A stretch of DNA of 64,000 nucleotides from Oligoflexia bacterium (GTDB lineage Bacteria > Bdellovibrionota > UBA1018), in contig CAITVN010000215.1 of NCBI GenBank assembly GCA_903895855.1, forward strand, positions 53,331 through 117,330, written 5' to 3'. A program made the position numbers and the translations under genes. Positions 10,204 through 19,271 of this stretch are shown here, piece after piece (positions within the stretch are counted from its first letter, which is position 1; each line of letters starts with the position of its first letter). The notes under the pieces are model-generated. The model searched no databases. It was given only the letters and a program-made list of their open reading frames with translations, and was not told where the DNA came from.

Positions 10204-11762
10204 AGTGGAATATTTCCATGTTTGCGAGAAGGGCGCTTCTCTCGTTTTCCTTCAAGCGCCTCTAGGCACATCGCCAACCGCCGCCTCGTGTCTTCGGGTT
10301 TTATCACCTCGTCAATGTACCCTAATTCAGCCGCTTTATAGGGATTCGCAAACGTTTCTTTGTATTGTTCGAGCAGGCGACTTCGCTCTTCTTGAAGCTT
10401 CTCCTTCTTTTCGGCCTCTGCCAGTTCCTTACGATACAATATATTAATAGCACCCTCTGGGCCCATGACAGCAATTTCGGCTGTTGGATATGCGAAATTA
10501 AAATCAGCCCTAATGTGTTTGGACGACATCACATCATAAGCGCCCCCATAGGCTTTACGAGTAATCACCGTCAACTTCGGCACAGTGGCCTCTGAAAATG
10601 CATAAAGCAATTTTGCTCCATGCTTGATGATGCCTCCATACTCCTGAGCCACTCCTGGCAAAAACCCAGGAACATCGACAAAGGTAACCAGTGGAATATT
10701 AAATGCGTCACAAAATCTCACAAAACGAGCCGCTTTCATTGAAGCAGAAATATCTAAACAACCTGCCAAGTGAGCTGGCTGATTACCAACCACGCCAATC
10801 GTTCGTCCACCCAGGCGAGAAAAGCCCACGATGATATTTTTTGCATATTCAGGCTGAACTTCGAGAAATTCGCCATCATCGACACAATCAGAGATGACCA
10901 ACCTCATGTCATAGGGTTTTGCCGAAGTGTCTGGCATAATTTTAGAAATATTTAGGCAATCGCGATCAACCGGATCTGCGCTTACCGTAGCGCCGAGTGC
11001 GTCCAAATTATTGTGAGGAATGAGGCTCAAGAGTCTTCTCACTCCTTCGATACAAGTTTTTTCAGACGGGTAAACAAAATGGGTCACCCCACTTTTTTCG
11101 GCATGAGTTTCTGCGCCACCGAGTACTTCTTTCGTCACCTCTTCGTGAGTCACGGTCTTAATGACATCTGGGCCTGTCACGAAAAGATACGAGGAACCCT
11201 CAACCATAAAAACAAAATCAGTCATCGCAGGAGAATACACCGCGCCGCCAGCACAGGGCCCTAAGATCACACTAATCTGCGGAATCACGCCGCTAGACTG
11301 AACGTTTCGCCAAAAAATTTCAGCATAACCACCGAGACTTTCAACACCCTCTTGAATCCTTGCCCCTCCAGAATCATTAAGGCCAATCAACGGGCAACCC
11401 GTTTTCAGGGCTAAATCCATTACCTTGCAAATCTTAGAGGCATGGGCGCCAGAGAGACTTCCGCCAAAAACAGTGAAATCCTGAGAAAAAACATAAACGA
11501 TTTTTCCATTCACTTTTCCGTAACCGGTGACGACGCCGTCGCCCAATATTTTCTGTGAAGCCATTTCAAAATCGGTACACCGATGGGTAACAAAGCGATC
11601 GAGCTCAATAAAACTTCCCGGATCCAACAAAGTATCAATTCGTTCGCGCGCCGTCATTTTTCCGGCACTATGCTGCTTTGCAATTCGCTCAGCCCCACCT
11701 CCCAACTCAGATGCCAAAGTTTTGTCTGCCAGTTTTCTCAGTTGCTGCTCTAAAGTTGACAT
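10200..11762 (-). CDS. pccB: Propionyl-CoA carboxylase, carboxyltransferase (beta) subunit
   Basis: This 520-residue protein matches the acyl-CoA carboxylase beta family over its full length. It has [17 protein letters not shown] at the N-terminus, [20 protein letters not shown] and the oxyanion loop [16 protein letters not shown]. Near the C-terminus is [16 protein letters not shown]. The Asp in GGAYDVM is the residue linked to propionyl-CoA preference in the Streptomyces PccB work, and it fits the mutase in the same operon. It transfers the carboxyl group from biotin to propionyl-CoA to give methylmalonyl-CoA. It is the first gene of a four-gene operon. No Shine-Dalgarno sequence is visible before the ATG at 11762. 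Confidence 0.93.
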   Translation of the reverse strand: MSTLEQQLRKLADKTLASELGGGAERIAKQHSAGKMTARERIDTLLDPGSFIELDRFVTHRCTDFEMASQKILGDGVVTGYGKVNGKIVYVFSQDFTVFGGSLSGAHASKICKVMDLALKTGCPLIGLNDSGGARIQEGVESLGGYAEIFWRNVQSSGVIPQISVILGPCAGGAVYSPAMTDFVFMVEGSSYLFVTGPDVIKTVTHEEVTKEVLGGAETHAEKSGVTHFVYPSEKTCIEGVRRLLSLIPHNNLDALGATVSADPVDRDCLNISKIMPDTSAKPYDMRLVISDCVDDGEFLEVQPEYAKNIIVGFSRLGGRTIGVVGNQPAHLAGCLDISASMKAARFVRFCDAFNIPLVTFVDVPGFLPGVAQEYGGIIKHGAKLLYAFSEATVPKLTVITRKAYGGAYDVMSSKHIRADFNFAYPTAEIAVMGPEGAINILYRKELAEAEKKEKLQEERSRLLEQYKETFANPYKAAELGYIDEVIKPEDTRRRLAMCLEALEGKREKRPSRKHGNIPL

Positions 11763-11841
11763 AAGTTATGAATACACGCCCAATGGTGCTCTGTCATATA
11801 GAAACTCATGCATAAGTCTGATACCGTAAAAGAGGTAAGGA

Positions 11842-12570
11842 GTGGCCCTGGTAAAGACAATTCGAGCATTTTTTTGTAATTTTCTTCAACGACCTCTGAC
11901 AGCCAGACATTTAGGAAACCTGATTTCCTTTGGCCTCCCATTAGCTATTGTTTTGCCTGTTCAAAGTGCCCATGCATTCCGGCCTTTTTTTGAACTAGGG
12001 GCCGGTACAGCAAAAATATTAAATCCTTCACCTGGCCTCGACACTTCTAGTTCTCTGTCTTACGGAATGTCCTATGTAGGCGGATTCGGTTTTGAACTCA
12101 CGCCTCCCCAAAAGGCGTTTCAGGTCAATATCGCTGGCCAAGTCAGAACCTCTCACGGAACAAGTGCTGACGTCACCTACTACGGTCTACAAAGCGTTTA
12201 TCCTCAACTCAGATTTGAATACAAGTACCTTTATTTTTGTCTCGGAATGACACCCTATATTCGAACAAGATCAGGCACCACTTCAAGTTTTACCGCATTC
12301 AACAGGGCCACCGGCGCATTAGGATATTTTGCAGAAGCTGGTTACAAAGTGATGGTCACACCAAAAGTCTTCTTCTATGCCACCGCCGCTGGTGAAGTCA
12401 TCAAAACAGGAACTCAGTATGGGCCAAAGCCGGCCCTCGAGATTGTTGGATTTTTGCGATTCTATCTTTTTGGTCCCAGCACGTTGGTAAAAGAATCGAC
12501 AGCTTACGGAGAAAACATGTCCGATGACGACTATGAAGGTTGGCGATACCCTTGGGGACGTGGTCGATAA
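11842..12570 (+). CDS. Outer-membrane beta-barrel-like protein
   Basis: This protein of up to 242 residues has a signal peptide (about residues 25-45, ISFGLPLAIVLPVQSAHA). The rest is rich in alternating aromatic/polar strands (FQVNIAGQVRTSHG, VFFYATAAGEVIKTG), as in small outer-membrane barrels. I do not recognise a family. The start is uncertain. The track uses GTG at 11842, but AAGGAG abuts it, and the CTG two codons later lies at a better distance from that site. It is divergent from pccB across 79 bases. The C-terminus, DDDYEGWRYPWGRGR, is charged and lacks a terminal aromatic residue. Confidence 0.65.
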   Translation: MALVKTIRAFFCNFLQRPLTARHLGNLISFGLPLAIVLPVQSAHAFRPFFELGAGTAKILNPSPGLDTSSSLSYGMSYVGGFGFELTPPQKAFQVNIAGQVRTSHGTSADVTYYGLQSVYPQLRFEYKYLYFCLGMTPYIRTRSGTTSSFTAFNRATGALGYFAEAGYKVMVTPKVFFYATAAGEVIKTGTQYGPKPALEIVGFLRFYLFGPSTLVKESTAYGENMSDDDYEGWRYPWGRGR

Positions 12571-12578
12571 TCAAGTCA

Positions 12579-14222
12579 CTAGGCAACCTCTGACTCTCCT
12601 GATTCAGAAGGCTTCTTACCCGTATCCATGCTACCAGAAGTCAAAGCGGCCGCTTGCCGGGCGATTTTTCGTTTATCTAGGCCATACTTGTCGACTTTCA
12701 TGATGAGTCCTGCTCTCGAAATTCCCAATTCCTTTGCAAGCCGACTCTTATTCCAGTTAGTTCGACGTAGACCTTCTCTAATCATCGTTTTTTCAAGTTC
12801 TTCGAGTGCATCTTTGAGTTTACCTGCGACTCGAACCCCCTGAACCTTATTCTGTTCTCCAAAGTCCCGAATGCGCTGAGAAAGAAGCTCTGCATTGATA
12901 CGCACCTCTTCACCTGACAAAACAATCAACCGCTCAATCTCATTCTCGAGCTCACGAATATTGCCTGGCCAAGCGTAGTCAAAAACCTTTTCCATTGTGC
13001 GTTTAGCGAATGACTTGATTGCTACGCTTTTTTCTTTACAGCCTCGAGCCATAAAATGATCAATCAAAAGGGGAATGTCTTCTTTGCGCTCGCGAAGTGG
13101 TGGCACCACGAGGTTGATGACGTTAATTCTATAATAAAGATCTTCTCGAAACGTGCCTTCTTCAACCATTTCTTTGAGGTCTCTATTGGTGGCTGCTACC
13201 ACCCTAACATCAACCTTCTTTACGTCAGTGCTGCCTACAGGCGTCAACGAACCGTCTTGTAAAACGCGCAACAACTTTACCTGCATGGTTGGCGACATAT
13301 CTCCAATCTCATCCAAGAACAGCGTTCCCTTGTCTGCCGCTTCAAATAACCCTTTTTTGTCTCTAATCGCGCCGGTAAACGACCCCTTCATGTGACCGAA
13401 CAACTCACTGTCTAACAAATTTTCATTAAACGCAGAACAGTTCACAGTCACAAACTGAGCGTCTTTACGCGGAGAATTGTAGTGAATTGCTTTAGCTATG
13501 AGTTCTTTACCAGTACCATTTTCACCTTGAACTAACACGGTTGATTCAGAATTTTTAACTTTATCTAAGAGTGAATAGAGATCTTGCATCGGCTTTGATT
13601 TGCCAATCATAGACCCATAACTGTAGCGCGAACCCAACTCCGAATTGAGGGCATTAATTCTCTCTTCTCGTTTACTAATTTCTGTGTGAAACGTCACAAT
13701 TTCCTGAGCCACTAAATCTACCAGTTCAAAAAAATATTTTCGTTCGCCTTCACTCAAAATTCGCATTCTAGCAAGAGCACTATCAAATAGATCTCCTTCA
13801 AGCCCTAAAGCTTCTATTTGAAGCCTTGCTGATTGTTTGACTTCGGCCGAAATTGGTTTATCGATATATGAATAGGCTAAAACAGTTCCTAAGTAATCGT
13901 TGTCAATTGCGATTCTCGACAGAACCATTTGATCGCATCCAGTTGGCCCCGTCATACTGAGGTGACCCTGCCCACTTTGAAAAAATTTCTCACTGGCAGT
14001 TGCCATCGCTGAAAGCAGAAACTCTCTGCCTTTGTCTTTCGGAAGCAAGTTGGCGCAAATCGGGTTTCTAAATTCCCGCTGCCGATCTAGAGGATCATAA
14101 TTTCGCACATGTCCTTTTTCGTCGAGAAAAAAAATCTCTGTGTGAAACCATTGTCCAAGAATGGTCTCTAGCTTTCTAATGACGTGAATGTGTTTGAGTT
14201 CTTCCCAATTTATAATCGACAT
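12579..14222 (-). CDS. Sigma-54-dependent transcriptional activator
   Basis: This 547-residue protein has three parts. Residues 1-205 form a sensory domain, possibly PocR- or GAF-like (FRNPICANLLPKDKGREFLL, then LSRIAIDNDYLGTVLAYSYI). Residues 210-440 are the AAA+ domain with Walker A GENGTGKE, the sigma-54 contact loop GSFTGA in place of the more usual GAFTGA, Walker B GTLFLDEIGDM and the arginine-finger region PPLRERKEDIPLL. The C-terminus has a Fis-type helix-turn-helix (NWNKSRLAKELGISRAGLI). It should open promoters held by RpoN polymerase in response to an unknown signal. No receiver domain is present. Its target genes are not evident from the neighbours. Confidence 0.92.
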   Translation of the reverse strand: MSIINWEELKHIHVIRKLETILGQWFHTEIFFLDEKGHVRNYDPLDRQREFRNPICANLLPKDKGREFLLSAMATASEKFFQSGQGHLSMTGPTGCDQMVLSRIAIDNDYLGTVLAYSYIDKPISAEVKQSARLQIEALGLEGDLFDSALARMRILSEGERKYFFELVDLVAQEIVTFHTEISKREERINALNSELGSRYSYGSMIGKSKPMQDLYSLLDKVKNSESTVLVQGENGTGKELIAKAIHYNSPRKDAQFVTVNCSAFNENLLDSELFGHMKGSFTGAIRDKKGLFEAADKGTLFLDEIGDMSPTMQVKLLRVLQDGSLTPVGSTDVKKVDVRVVAATNRDLKEMVEEGTFREDLYYRINVINLVVPPLRERKEDIPLLIDHFMARGCKEKSVAIKSFAKRTMEKVFDYAWPGNIRELENEIERLIVLSGEEVRINAELLSQRIRDFGEQNKVQGVRVAGKLKDALEELEKTMIREGLRRTNWNKSRLAKELGISRAGLIMKVDKYGLDKRKIARQAAALTSGSMDTGKKPSESGESEVA

Positions 14223-14329
14223 TTTTCGTGGCTCTCCGAATTACCTATCGGCATGAGTGCCAAAAAATTGAACACTAATTAACAATTAATTGGCGCACGA
14301 AACCTAACAATGAATTCAAGCCCTTGCAG

Positions 14330-15355
14330 TTAGAGTGACCAAACCTTCATCGCACGATGAACACATTCCATCGAAATACTTGTTATTGCAGAGTTTTCAA
14401 TTGGATCCCCGTCGACCTCGATAAACGACGTCTTTTCGCCGGTCTCAGACGTGGTGGGCATTTCACTAGCAATATCAGATAGCTCGATATCCCATTTTCT
14501 GGCTGACCCAACGGTCACTCCAGGCACGTTTTTCCACCATCGAAAGGGCAATTCCTTGAGCCACTGAGGCAAACGAACTATGAATTTTTCGCGACTTTGC
14601 CACTCGAATGCAATCAAATCAAGAAAGCCATCATCGATGTGACAACCTTTTAGCCACTCAACCCCTCCCGCATTAAATCGACCATTTAGAAAAAAACCGC
14701 TAAACAAGGGGCCTTCAAAAACGATCTGGCCGTCGCCGGTGATTCGCACGTTTGTCGGGCTCACTTCTGGAAGACCGGTGATCGTCTGCAAGAGATAAGC
14801 AAGGCCAGTTGCACCCAGAAAAGAGCGCCCTAATATTCCCACCCGATCTTTGGCTCTTTGAACTACCCTACCCCCATAACCAAAACTGGAAACATTGACC
14901 AAAGCCCTTCTAGATAAAAGCTTCTTATTCTTATCAAAAAAATCAACTCGAACAACATCAACTTCCCTGGCCATCTTCTTCTCAATCGCACCCAGAGCCA
15001 ATTTCAGACGGTTTTTTTCAGATATCATGCTCTTACCGGCCAAAGTTCTGAAAAAATCATTCCCTCTACCGAAAGGAATGATGCCAATACTAATTTGATT
15101 TCCAAGCCACTCACCCGAAGTCGAAAATAGTGATGAAGCCACATCTGAAACTGTCCCATCGCCGCCAATGAGCACTATTTTATCAACTCCACGTGCAAGA
15201 AAAGATTCAACTTGGCTTCGAATTTCGCCTTTCTTCGTCCACTCAATTTCACAGCTCGCATCGCCTAGACTTTCGAGAACCCTCGGTTCGAATAAATCCC
15301 ATGCATTAGACGCCCCACCTGAAGCAGGGTTCACGAGTATCACTGTGCGATTCAT
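14330..15355 (-). CDS. Diacylglycerol kinase-family lipid kinase
   Basis: This 341-residue protein carries the DAGK catalytic domain. The N-terminus VILVNPASGGA and the GGDGTVSDV nucleotide loop are typical, followed by ISIGIIPFGRGNDFFRTLAG. The C-terminal half has GRFNAGGVEWLKGCHIDDGFLDL, as in YegS/DagK-like enzymes. These kinases phosphorylate diacylglycerol or related lipids, and the exact substrate cannot be read from sequence. Its ATG overlaps the stop codon of the Fe-S protein gene (ATGA). Together with the AGPS-like oxidase two genes upstream, this suggests a joint role in lipid metabolism. Confidence 0.9.
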   Translation of the reverse strand: MNRTVILVNPASGGASNAWDLFEPRVLESLGDASCEIEWTKKGEIRSQVESFLARGVDKIVLIGGDGTVSDVASSLFSTSGEWLGNQISIGIIPFGRGNDFFRTLAGKSMISEKNRLKLALGAIEKKMAREVDVVRVDFFDKNKKLLSRRALVNVSSFGYGGRVVQRAKDRVGILGRSFLGATGLAYLLQTITGLPEVSPTNVRITGDGQIVFEGPLFSGFFLNGRFNAGGVEWLKGCHIDDGFLDLIAFEWQSREKFIVRLPQWLKELPFRWWKNVPGVTVGSARKWDIELSDIASEMPTTSETGEKTSFIEVDGDPIENSAITSISMECVHRAMKVWSL

Positions 15356-16314
15356 AATTTATCTAAACTTTCTTGCGACAAAATATCGAAACACTGATCA
15401 GACCTCAACCCAACAGACAAGCGAAAATGACTCAAGCACCGATCACCAAATCCAATGACTCCGTCACAGCGAGACCTCACTTTTTCCCAAATTTCTCGAG
15501 CCATTTGCTTAGATTCACGCTCAAATAAGTAGCGATAAGCACCCTCACCCCCGCAATCAATGCAGTCTTTTCCGTGCTCAAAATCAATCACCAACTCAAT
15601 TCCTCGCTTTTTTGCAGCCTCAATAAACCGGTTAACTTCTTCAAACCTCGCGAGTCGCCTCGAAAAGAATACCGACTCGTGCAAATACCATCTCTTGCCT
15701 TCTAGTTTTCTCCAGTCCAAACGCTCCCAGTCAAAAATCAAGTCTGACTTGATTCCTAGTTCTTTCAAAACATAAGCTATTTTTGGCTCAAATACCTCAA
15801 CCTTCCTCGTACCATCGGCATGGTATCCGGCATTGTTCAACTGAACTTCTAAGCGTTTTTGCCCAATAGCCGTTTCGCCTAATTCAAATGCAAGATCACC
15901 CCACAAATCTAACTGATCACTCAACTGCAAAACAACTTCTCGGGCTTTCGACCATTTGAATCGAGTTCGGGCCGCCACCAAATTCTTACCCACATCTACT
16001 TTGTGAAGGCAATACTCTGTACAACGCCCGCAGCCGGTGCAAGCGTATATCGGCCACAACTCACCTAATGATGTCTGGCTCGCCGGCCACTTCGCTTCTT
16101 TGTACAATACCGAATTTTTATTACACGGAGTCACAGCATCCGATCCGGTTACCACCGCAACGGGGCAACTAAAGCGGCAAAGCTCAGGGCAAAACACACA
16201 GGCCACAGTATCAGCAGTTTGTTCATTGGCCGAAAACTGAAGCAGCCAATGGTGAACGAGCTGCTTAGAGGCCCATTTTGCCGGGATTAAAGCGATTTTC
16301 CGGATCGAATCCAT
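15352..16314 (-). CDS. Iron-sulfur protein of GlcF/heterodisulfide-reductase type
   Basis: The N-terminal third of this 320-residue protein holds two cysteine clusters. One is CVFCPELCRFSCP near residue 38, and the other is CTGCGRCTEYC near residue 93, a 4Fe-4S ferredoxin pattern of the kind that accompanies FAD oxidases such as GlcD. The C-terminal part has scattered cysteines (KDCIDCGGEGAY) but not the full CCG motif of heterodisulfide reductase. It probably passes electrons from the neighbouring FAD protein. The gene starts 50 bases inside that FAD gene and overlaps the kinase gene by 4 bases, so the three genes form one unit. Confidence 0.85.
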   Translation of the reverse strand: MDSIRKIALIPAKWASKQLVHHWLLQFSANEQTADTVACVFCPELCRFSCPVAVVTGSDAVTPCNKNSVLYKEAKWPASQTSLGELWPIYACTGCGRCTEYCLHKVDVGKNLVAARTRFKWSKAREVVLQLSDQLDLWGDLAFELGETAIGQKRLEVQLNNAGYHADGTRKVEVFEPKIAYVLKELGIKSDLIFDWERLDWRKLEGKRWYLHESVFFSRRLARFEEVNRFIEAAKKRGIELVIDFEHGKDCIDCGGEGAYRYLFERESKQMAREIWEKVRSRCDGVIGFGDRCLSHFRLSVGLRSDQCFDILSQESLDKL

Positions 16315-17836
16315 TCTTCACCTTTTCAAATATTGAAATAAACGATTTTTTTTCTTTTCTCATCCACTCTGATTTTTGAAGTCCAACTCCGTGATGGTGA
16401 CTCAATGTCGCACCAGCCTCAAGAGCCGCCGCCAAAATTTTATTCCAAACCTCATCATAATGGCTGACAGAATTTTCTTTTCCAGCACTGTGGGCAACTA
16501 GCGTAAAATAGATATTCGCTCCGGTGTGATAGAAATGGCTTAAGTGAGCCATGATCATTCCAAAACCAACTGATACACTTTTCACTGCACGATACACTTC
16601 ATTCAAATTCTTCCAGCTAGCTGCAATCTCAAAAGTGTCCAAAATCATGTGATCGTGACTTAAGATAAGTTGTTGCTTGTACGAAACATCGTAGCGGTGT
16701 TGCCACCAATGCTCGCCAATACTCGGCCCGAGCCACTCAATTTCCATTTCGCTCGCGATTTGGCGAAGCTCTTGTTCTTGAGCCTCCATCAGACGTTGAG
16801 ACGACTCTTCAAACACTGTGACAATTGCAGCTCCCGATTTGAATCCAGAGTCTTTCAAAACCTTCGAGTTCAAAGCCATCGATGTTTCAAGAGGATCATA
16901 AATTCGAAAAACCGACGGTCTCAAGCCACGCTGAATGGCAGCTCTTGAAAAATCAATTGCTTGATCAATACCTTTAGCCGACCAACCTGCAAAAACACGC
17001 TTGATATCATCGAATCGGTGAATCTGCAGACAGGCTGCTGTGAGAAACCCCAGAGTGCCTTCGCTCCCCAAGAGAAGTTGAGTCCAATCGGGACCCATCG
17101 CGCTGCGCGGAGCCCTACCCGTGGTAATCACTTCTCCACTGGGTAAAACAATTTCGAGACTTAAAACCATGTCTTCAATTTTTCCGTACTTAGTCGAGAG
17201 TTGGCCAGCCGAACGCGACGCCAGATATCCGCCCAACGAGCTGCAGTAAATCGAGGATGGAAAATGCCCTAACGTGTATCCTTGAGAATTCAACTCTCGC
17301 TCGAGATTTTCACCAATCCAACCAGCCTCAGCCCAAACTGTTTGAGAGATCTCGTCGAGTTCCCTAATTTTTCGCATTTTCTTGAGATCAACAATGACTC
17401 TGGGTCTAGATTCCCAATCAGGAGGAATGGTGCCACCACAGACCCCTGACCCAGCGCCATACGGAAACAAGCTCACATTAACCCGATTTGCCCACTCGCA
17501 AATTGCACTCACCTCTTCAACGGTTCTTGGCCAAATGACCATATCAACCGGATATTCATCAACTGAGAGCGGCCCATTTTCTCTCAATTCCAACAGCTTT
17601 CTTGGCCAGAGGTCTTGCGAATAGCTACTCAATTGAAACGAATCGAAGCTATAAACCTCTTCAGCAAGCGAAGCCGAAAATAATGACTCAGACCTCAATT
17701 TCGATTTTGACTTGCCATCCTTGTTTTCCTGAGTTCGAGACCCACGAGATAACTGCCCCCCCAGTTCAACGAGTTCTTTGATTTTAGTTTTTCTTTCAAG
17801 CGCCGACATAACGTCTCTCTTTCCAACCAGACCCAT
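16265..17836 (-). CDS. FAD-binding oxidase resembling alkylglycerone-phosphate synthase
   Basis: This 523-residue protein has the PCMH FAD-binding fold: WPRTVEEVSAICEWANRVNV, then FPYGAGSGVCGG and the GQLSTKYGKIEDMV block. A C-terminal SHHHGVGLQKSEWM resembles the active-site histidines of alkyl-dihydroxyacetonephosphate synthase rather than those of glycolate or lactate oxidase. It could make ether lipids or oxidise a 2-hydroxyacid, and the neighbours (Fe-S protein, lipid kinase) do not settle which. The track start at 17836 has no clear ribosome site. ATG at 17809 (MSALERKTKIKE) with GGAAAGAGAG upstream is a good alternative. Confidence 0.85.
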   Translation of the reverse strand: MGLVGKRDVMSALERKTKIKELVELGGQLSRGSRTQENKDGKSKSKLRSESLFSASLAEEVYSFDSFQLSSYSQDLWPRKLLELRENGPLSVDEYPVDMVIWPRTVEEVSAICEWANRVNVSLFPYGAGSGVCGGTIPPDWESRPRVIVDLKKMRKIRELDEISQTVWAEAGWIGENLERELNSQGYTLGHFPSSIYCSSLGGYLASRSAGQLSTKYGKIEDMVLSLEIVLPSGEVITTGRAPRSAMGPDWTQLLLGSEGTLGFLTAACLQIHRFDDIKRVFAGWSAKGIDQAIDFSRAAIQRGLRPSVFRIYDPLETSMALNSKVLKDSGFKSGAAIVTVFEESSQRLMEAQEQELRQIASEMEIEWLGPSIGEHWWQHRYDVSYKQQLILSHDHMILDTFEIAASWKNLNEVYRAVKSVSVGFGMIMAHLSHFYHTGANIYFTLVAHSAGKENSVSHYDEVWNKILAAALEAGATLSHHHGVGLQKSEWMRKEKKSFISIFEKVKNGFDPENRFNPGKMGL

Positions 17837-17888
17837 TTTGTGATTGGCTTACTTCCCTCTTCACAGTAGTGATCGTCTCAAACAAGTC

Positions 17889-19193
17889 ATGGAATCACCC
17901 ATTCACTCTTCAGTTCACTCTTCAGGAAAACCAAACCTTGATTCAAGGTACCGATTCTTCGATGCGGCCTCAACGACAAAGTGCTGCGAAGAGGCGCTTG
18001 AGACATTTCGTCATTACTCGCAAGTTGAGTTTGCGAATCCATCAAGCCAGCATCTGGCGGGCCGAGCAGCAAGCTCCATCATTGACAAGGCTCGAGCTAC
18101 GTTTGCTCAACACTTCAAAGTCGAACCGAACCAGGTCATTTTTACTAGCGGCGGGACCGAATCAGATAATCTGGCGATTTTGGGCGTCGTAGCTAGTGTC
18201 AAAAGCAACAAAGAGGCCCTAAAAATTTTCTACTCCTCAACTGAACATCCTGCCGTTACCCAGTGCTGTGCGTCGCTCAAGAGTGATGGACTTCATGCGC
18301 AACCGATCGACGTTGACAGTCGGGGGCAAATTGTCAAAGCGGCACTCGATCAGGCGATTGCTTCAATAGTGCTCGACCCGACCCCTTTGGCTCTTTTCTC
18401 TATTCACCACGTCAATAACATTACAGGGGCCTTAATCCCGATTGAGTTTCTGGCACAACACATCAAGTCACAGATCCCCTCAGCCGTATTTCACTCCGAT
18501 TGCGTCCAGTCCTTCTGCAAAACCGCCACCCCAGTTAGCCACAAAAATCAGCCAATTGACCTGCTGTCGATCTCGGGCCACAAGGTACACTCACCCAAGG
18601 GCATAGGCGCACTCATCGTTCTCAACAAAGACCTGCTCAATTCCAAACCAAAAAGCGGGCAGGGCCTACGGCTACTTCCTACTTCTTTCGGCGGAGGACA
18701 AGAAGGCGGATTTCGCTCCGGTACTCAAAGCCCCGCACTCATCGCCGCTTTTGCCGAGGGCATGAAATACACGTTCAGAAATCAACAGCAACTATTTAAC
18801 ACTGCATTGACCTTCAATCTTGAAATGCGCAAATTTTCACAAGAGCGCAAACTGGGCATTCACTTCAATTCGGGGCTGGCCGACTCAAAATTAACAAAGA
18901 GTGAGTTCATTCCGCACATCATTAACCTCTCAGTACCCGGCTTTCCGGGCGCCACGATTGCACGGTTATTAGAAGAAAAGGGCTTCCTCGTCTCGACCGG
19001 CAGCGCCTGCCATTCAAGCGAAACAAAGCCTGACCCAGTACTCGAAGCCATGAAACTGAAAAAAGATCTAACCACCTCCGCCATTCGGGTATCTATCGGA
19101 GACACGCTCGATTCTCAAGACTTCCCCCCATTCCTAATAGCTCTAGAAGAGGTCATCATTCGCTTAAGAGCCCTAAAGCCTGGCCGACGCTAA
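17889..19193 (+). CDS. Cysteine desulfurase (NifS/IscS family)
   Basis: This PLP enzyme takes sulfur from cysteine to form a persulfide. The family landmarks are clear: RFFDAASTTKCCEEAL at the N-terminus, TSGGTESDNLAI, HSDCVQSF, the PLP lysine in SISGHKVHSPKGIGAL, and the persulfide cysteine in STGSACHSSE. It lies 78 bases upstream of thiI, so it probably supplies sulfur to ThiI. The ORF track opens at a TTG (17844) only 7 bases from the divergent gene. ATG at 17889 gives a normal family N-terminus and leaves room for a promoter, so I prefer it, although neither start has a strong ribosome site. Confidence 0.88.
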   Translation: MESPIHSSVHSSGKPNLDSRYRFFDAASTTKCCEEALETFRHYSQVEFANPSSQHLAGRAASSIIDKARATFAQHFKVEPNQVIFTSGGTESDNLAILGVVASVKSNKEALKIFYSSTEHPAVTQCCASLKSDGLHAQPIDVDSRGQIVKAALDQAIASIVLDPTPLALFSIHHVNNITGALIPIEFLAQHIKSQIPSAVFHSDCVQSFCKTATPVSHKNQPIDLLSISGHKVHSPKGIGALIVLNKDLLNSKPKSGQGLRLLPTSFGGGQEGGFRSGTQSPALIAAFAEGMKYTFRNQQQLFNTALTFNLEMRKFSQERKLGIHFNSGLADSKLTKSEFIPHIINLSVPGFPGATIARLLEEKGFLVSTGSACHSSETKPDPVLEAMKLKKDLTTSAIRVSIGDTLDSQDFPPFLIALEEVIIRLRALKPGRR

Positions 19194-19271
19194 GGGTAAT
19201 GCAAAATCTCGGGTCACCCACGATCCAAAGGTTGCTAATTCGGCAGTGTCTTTGGTATCTCGTCAATTTCA

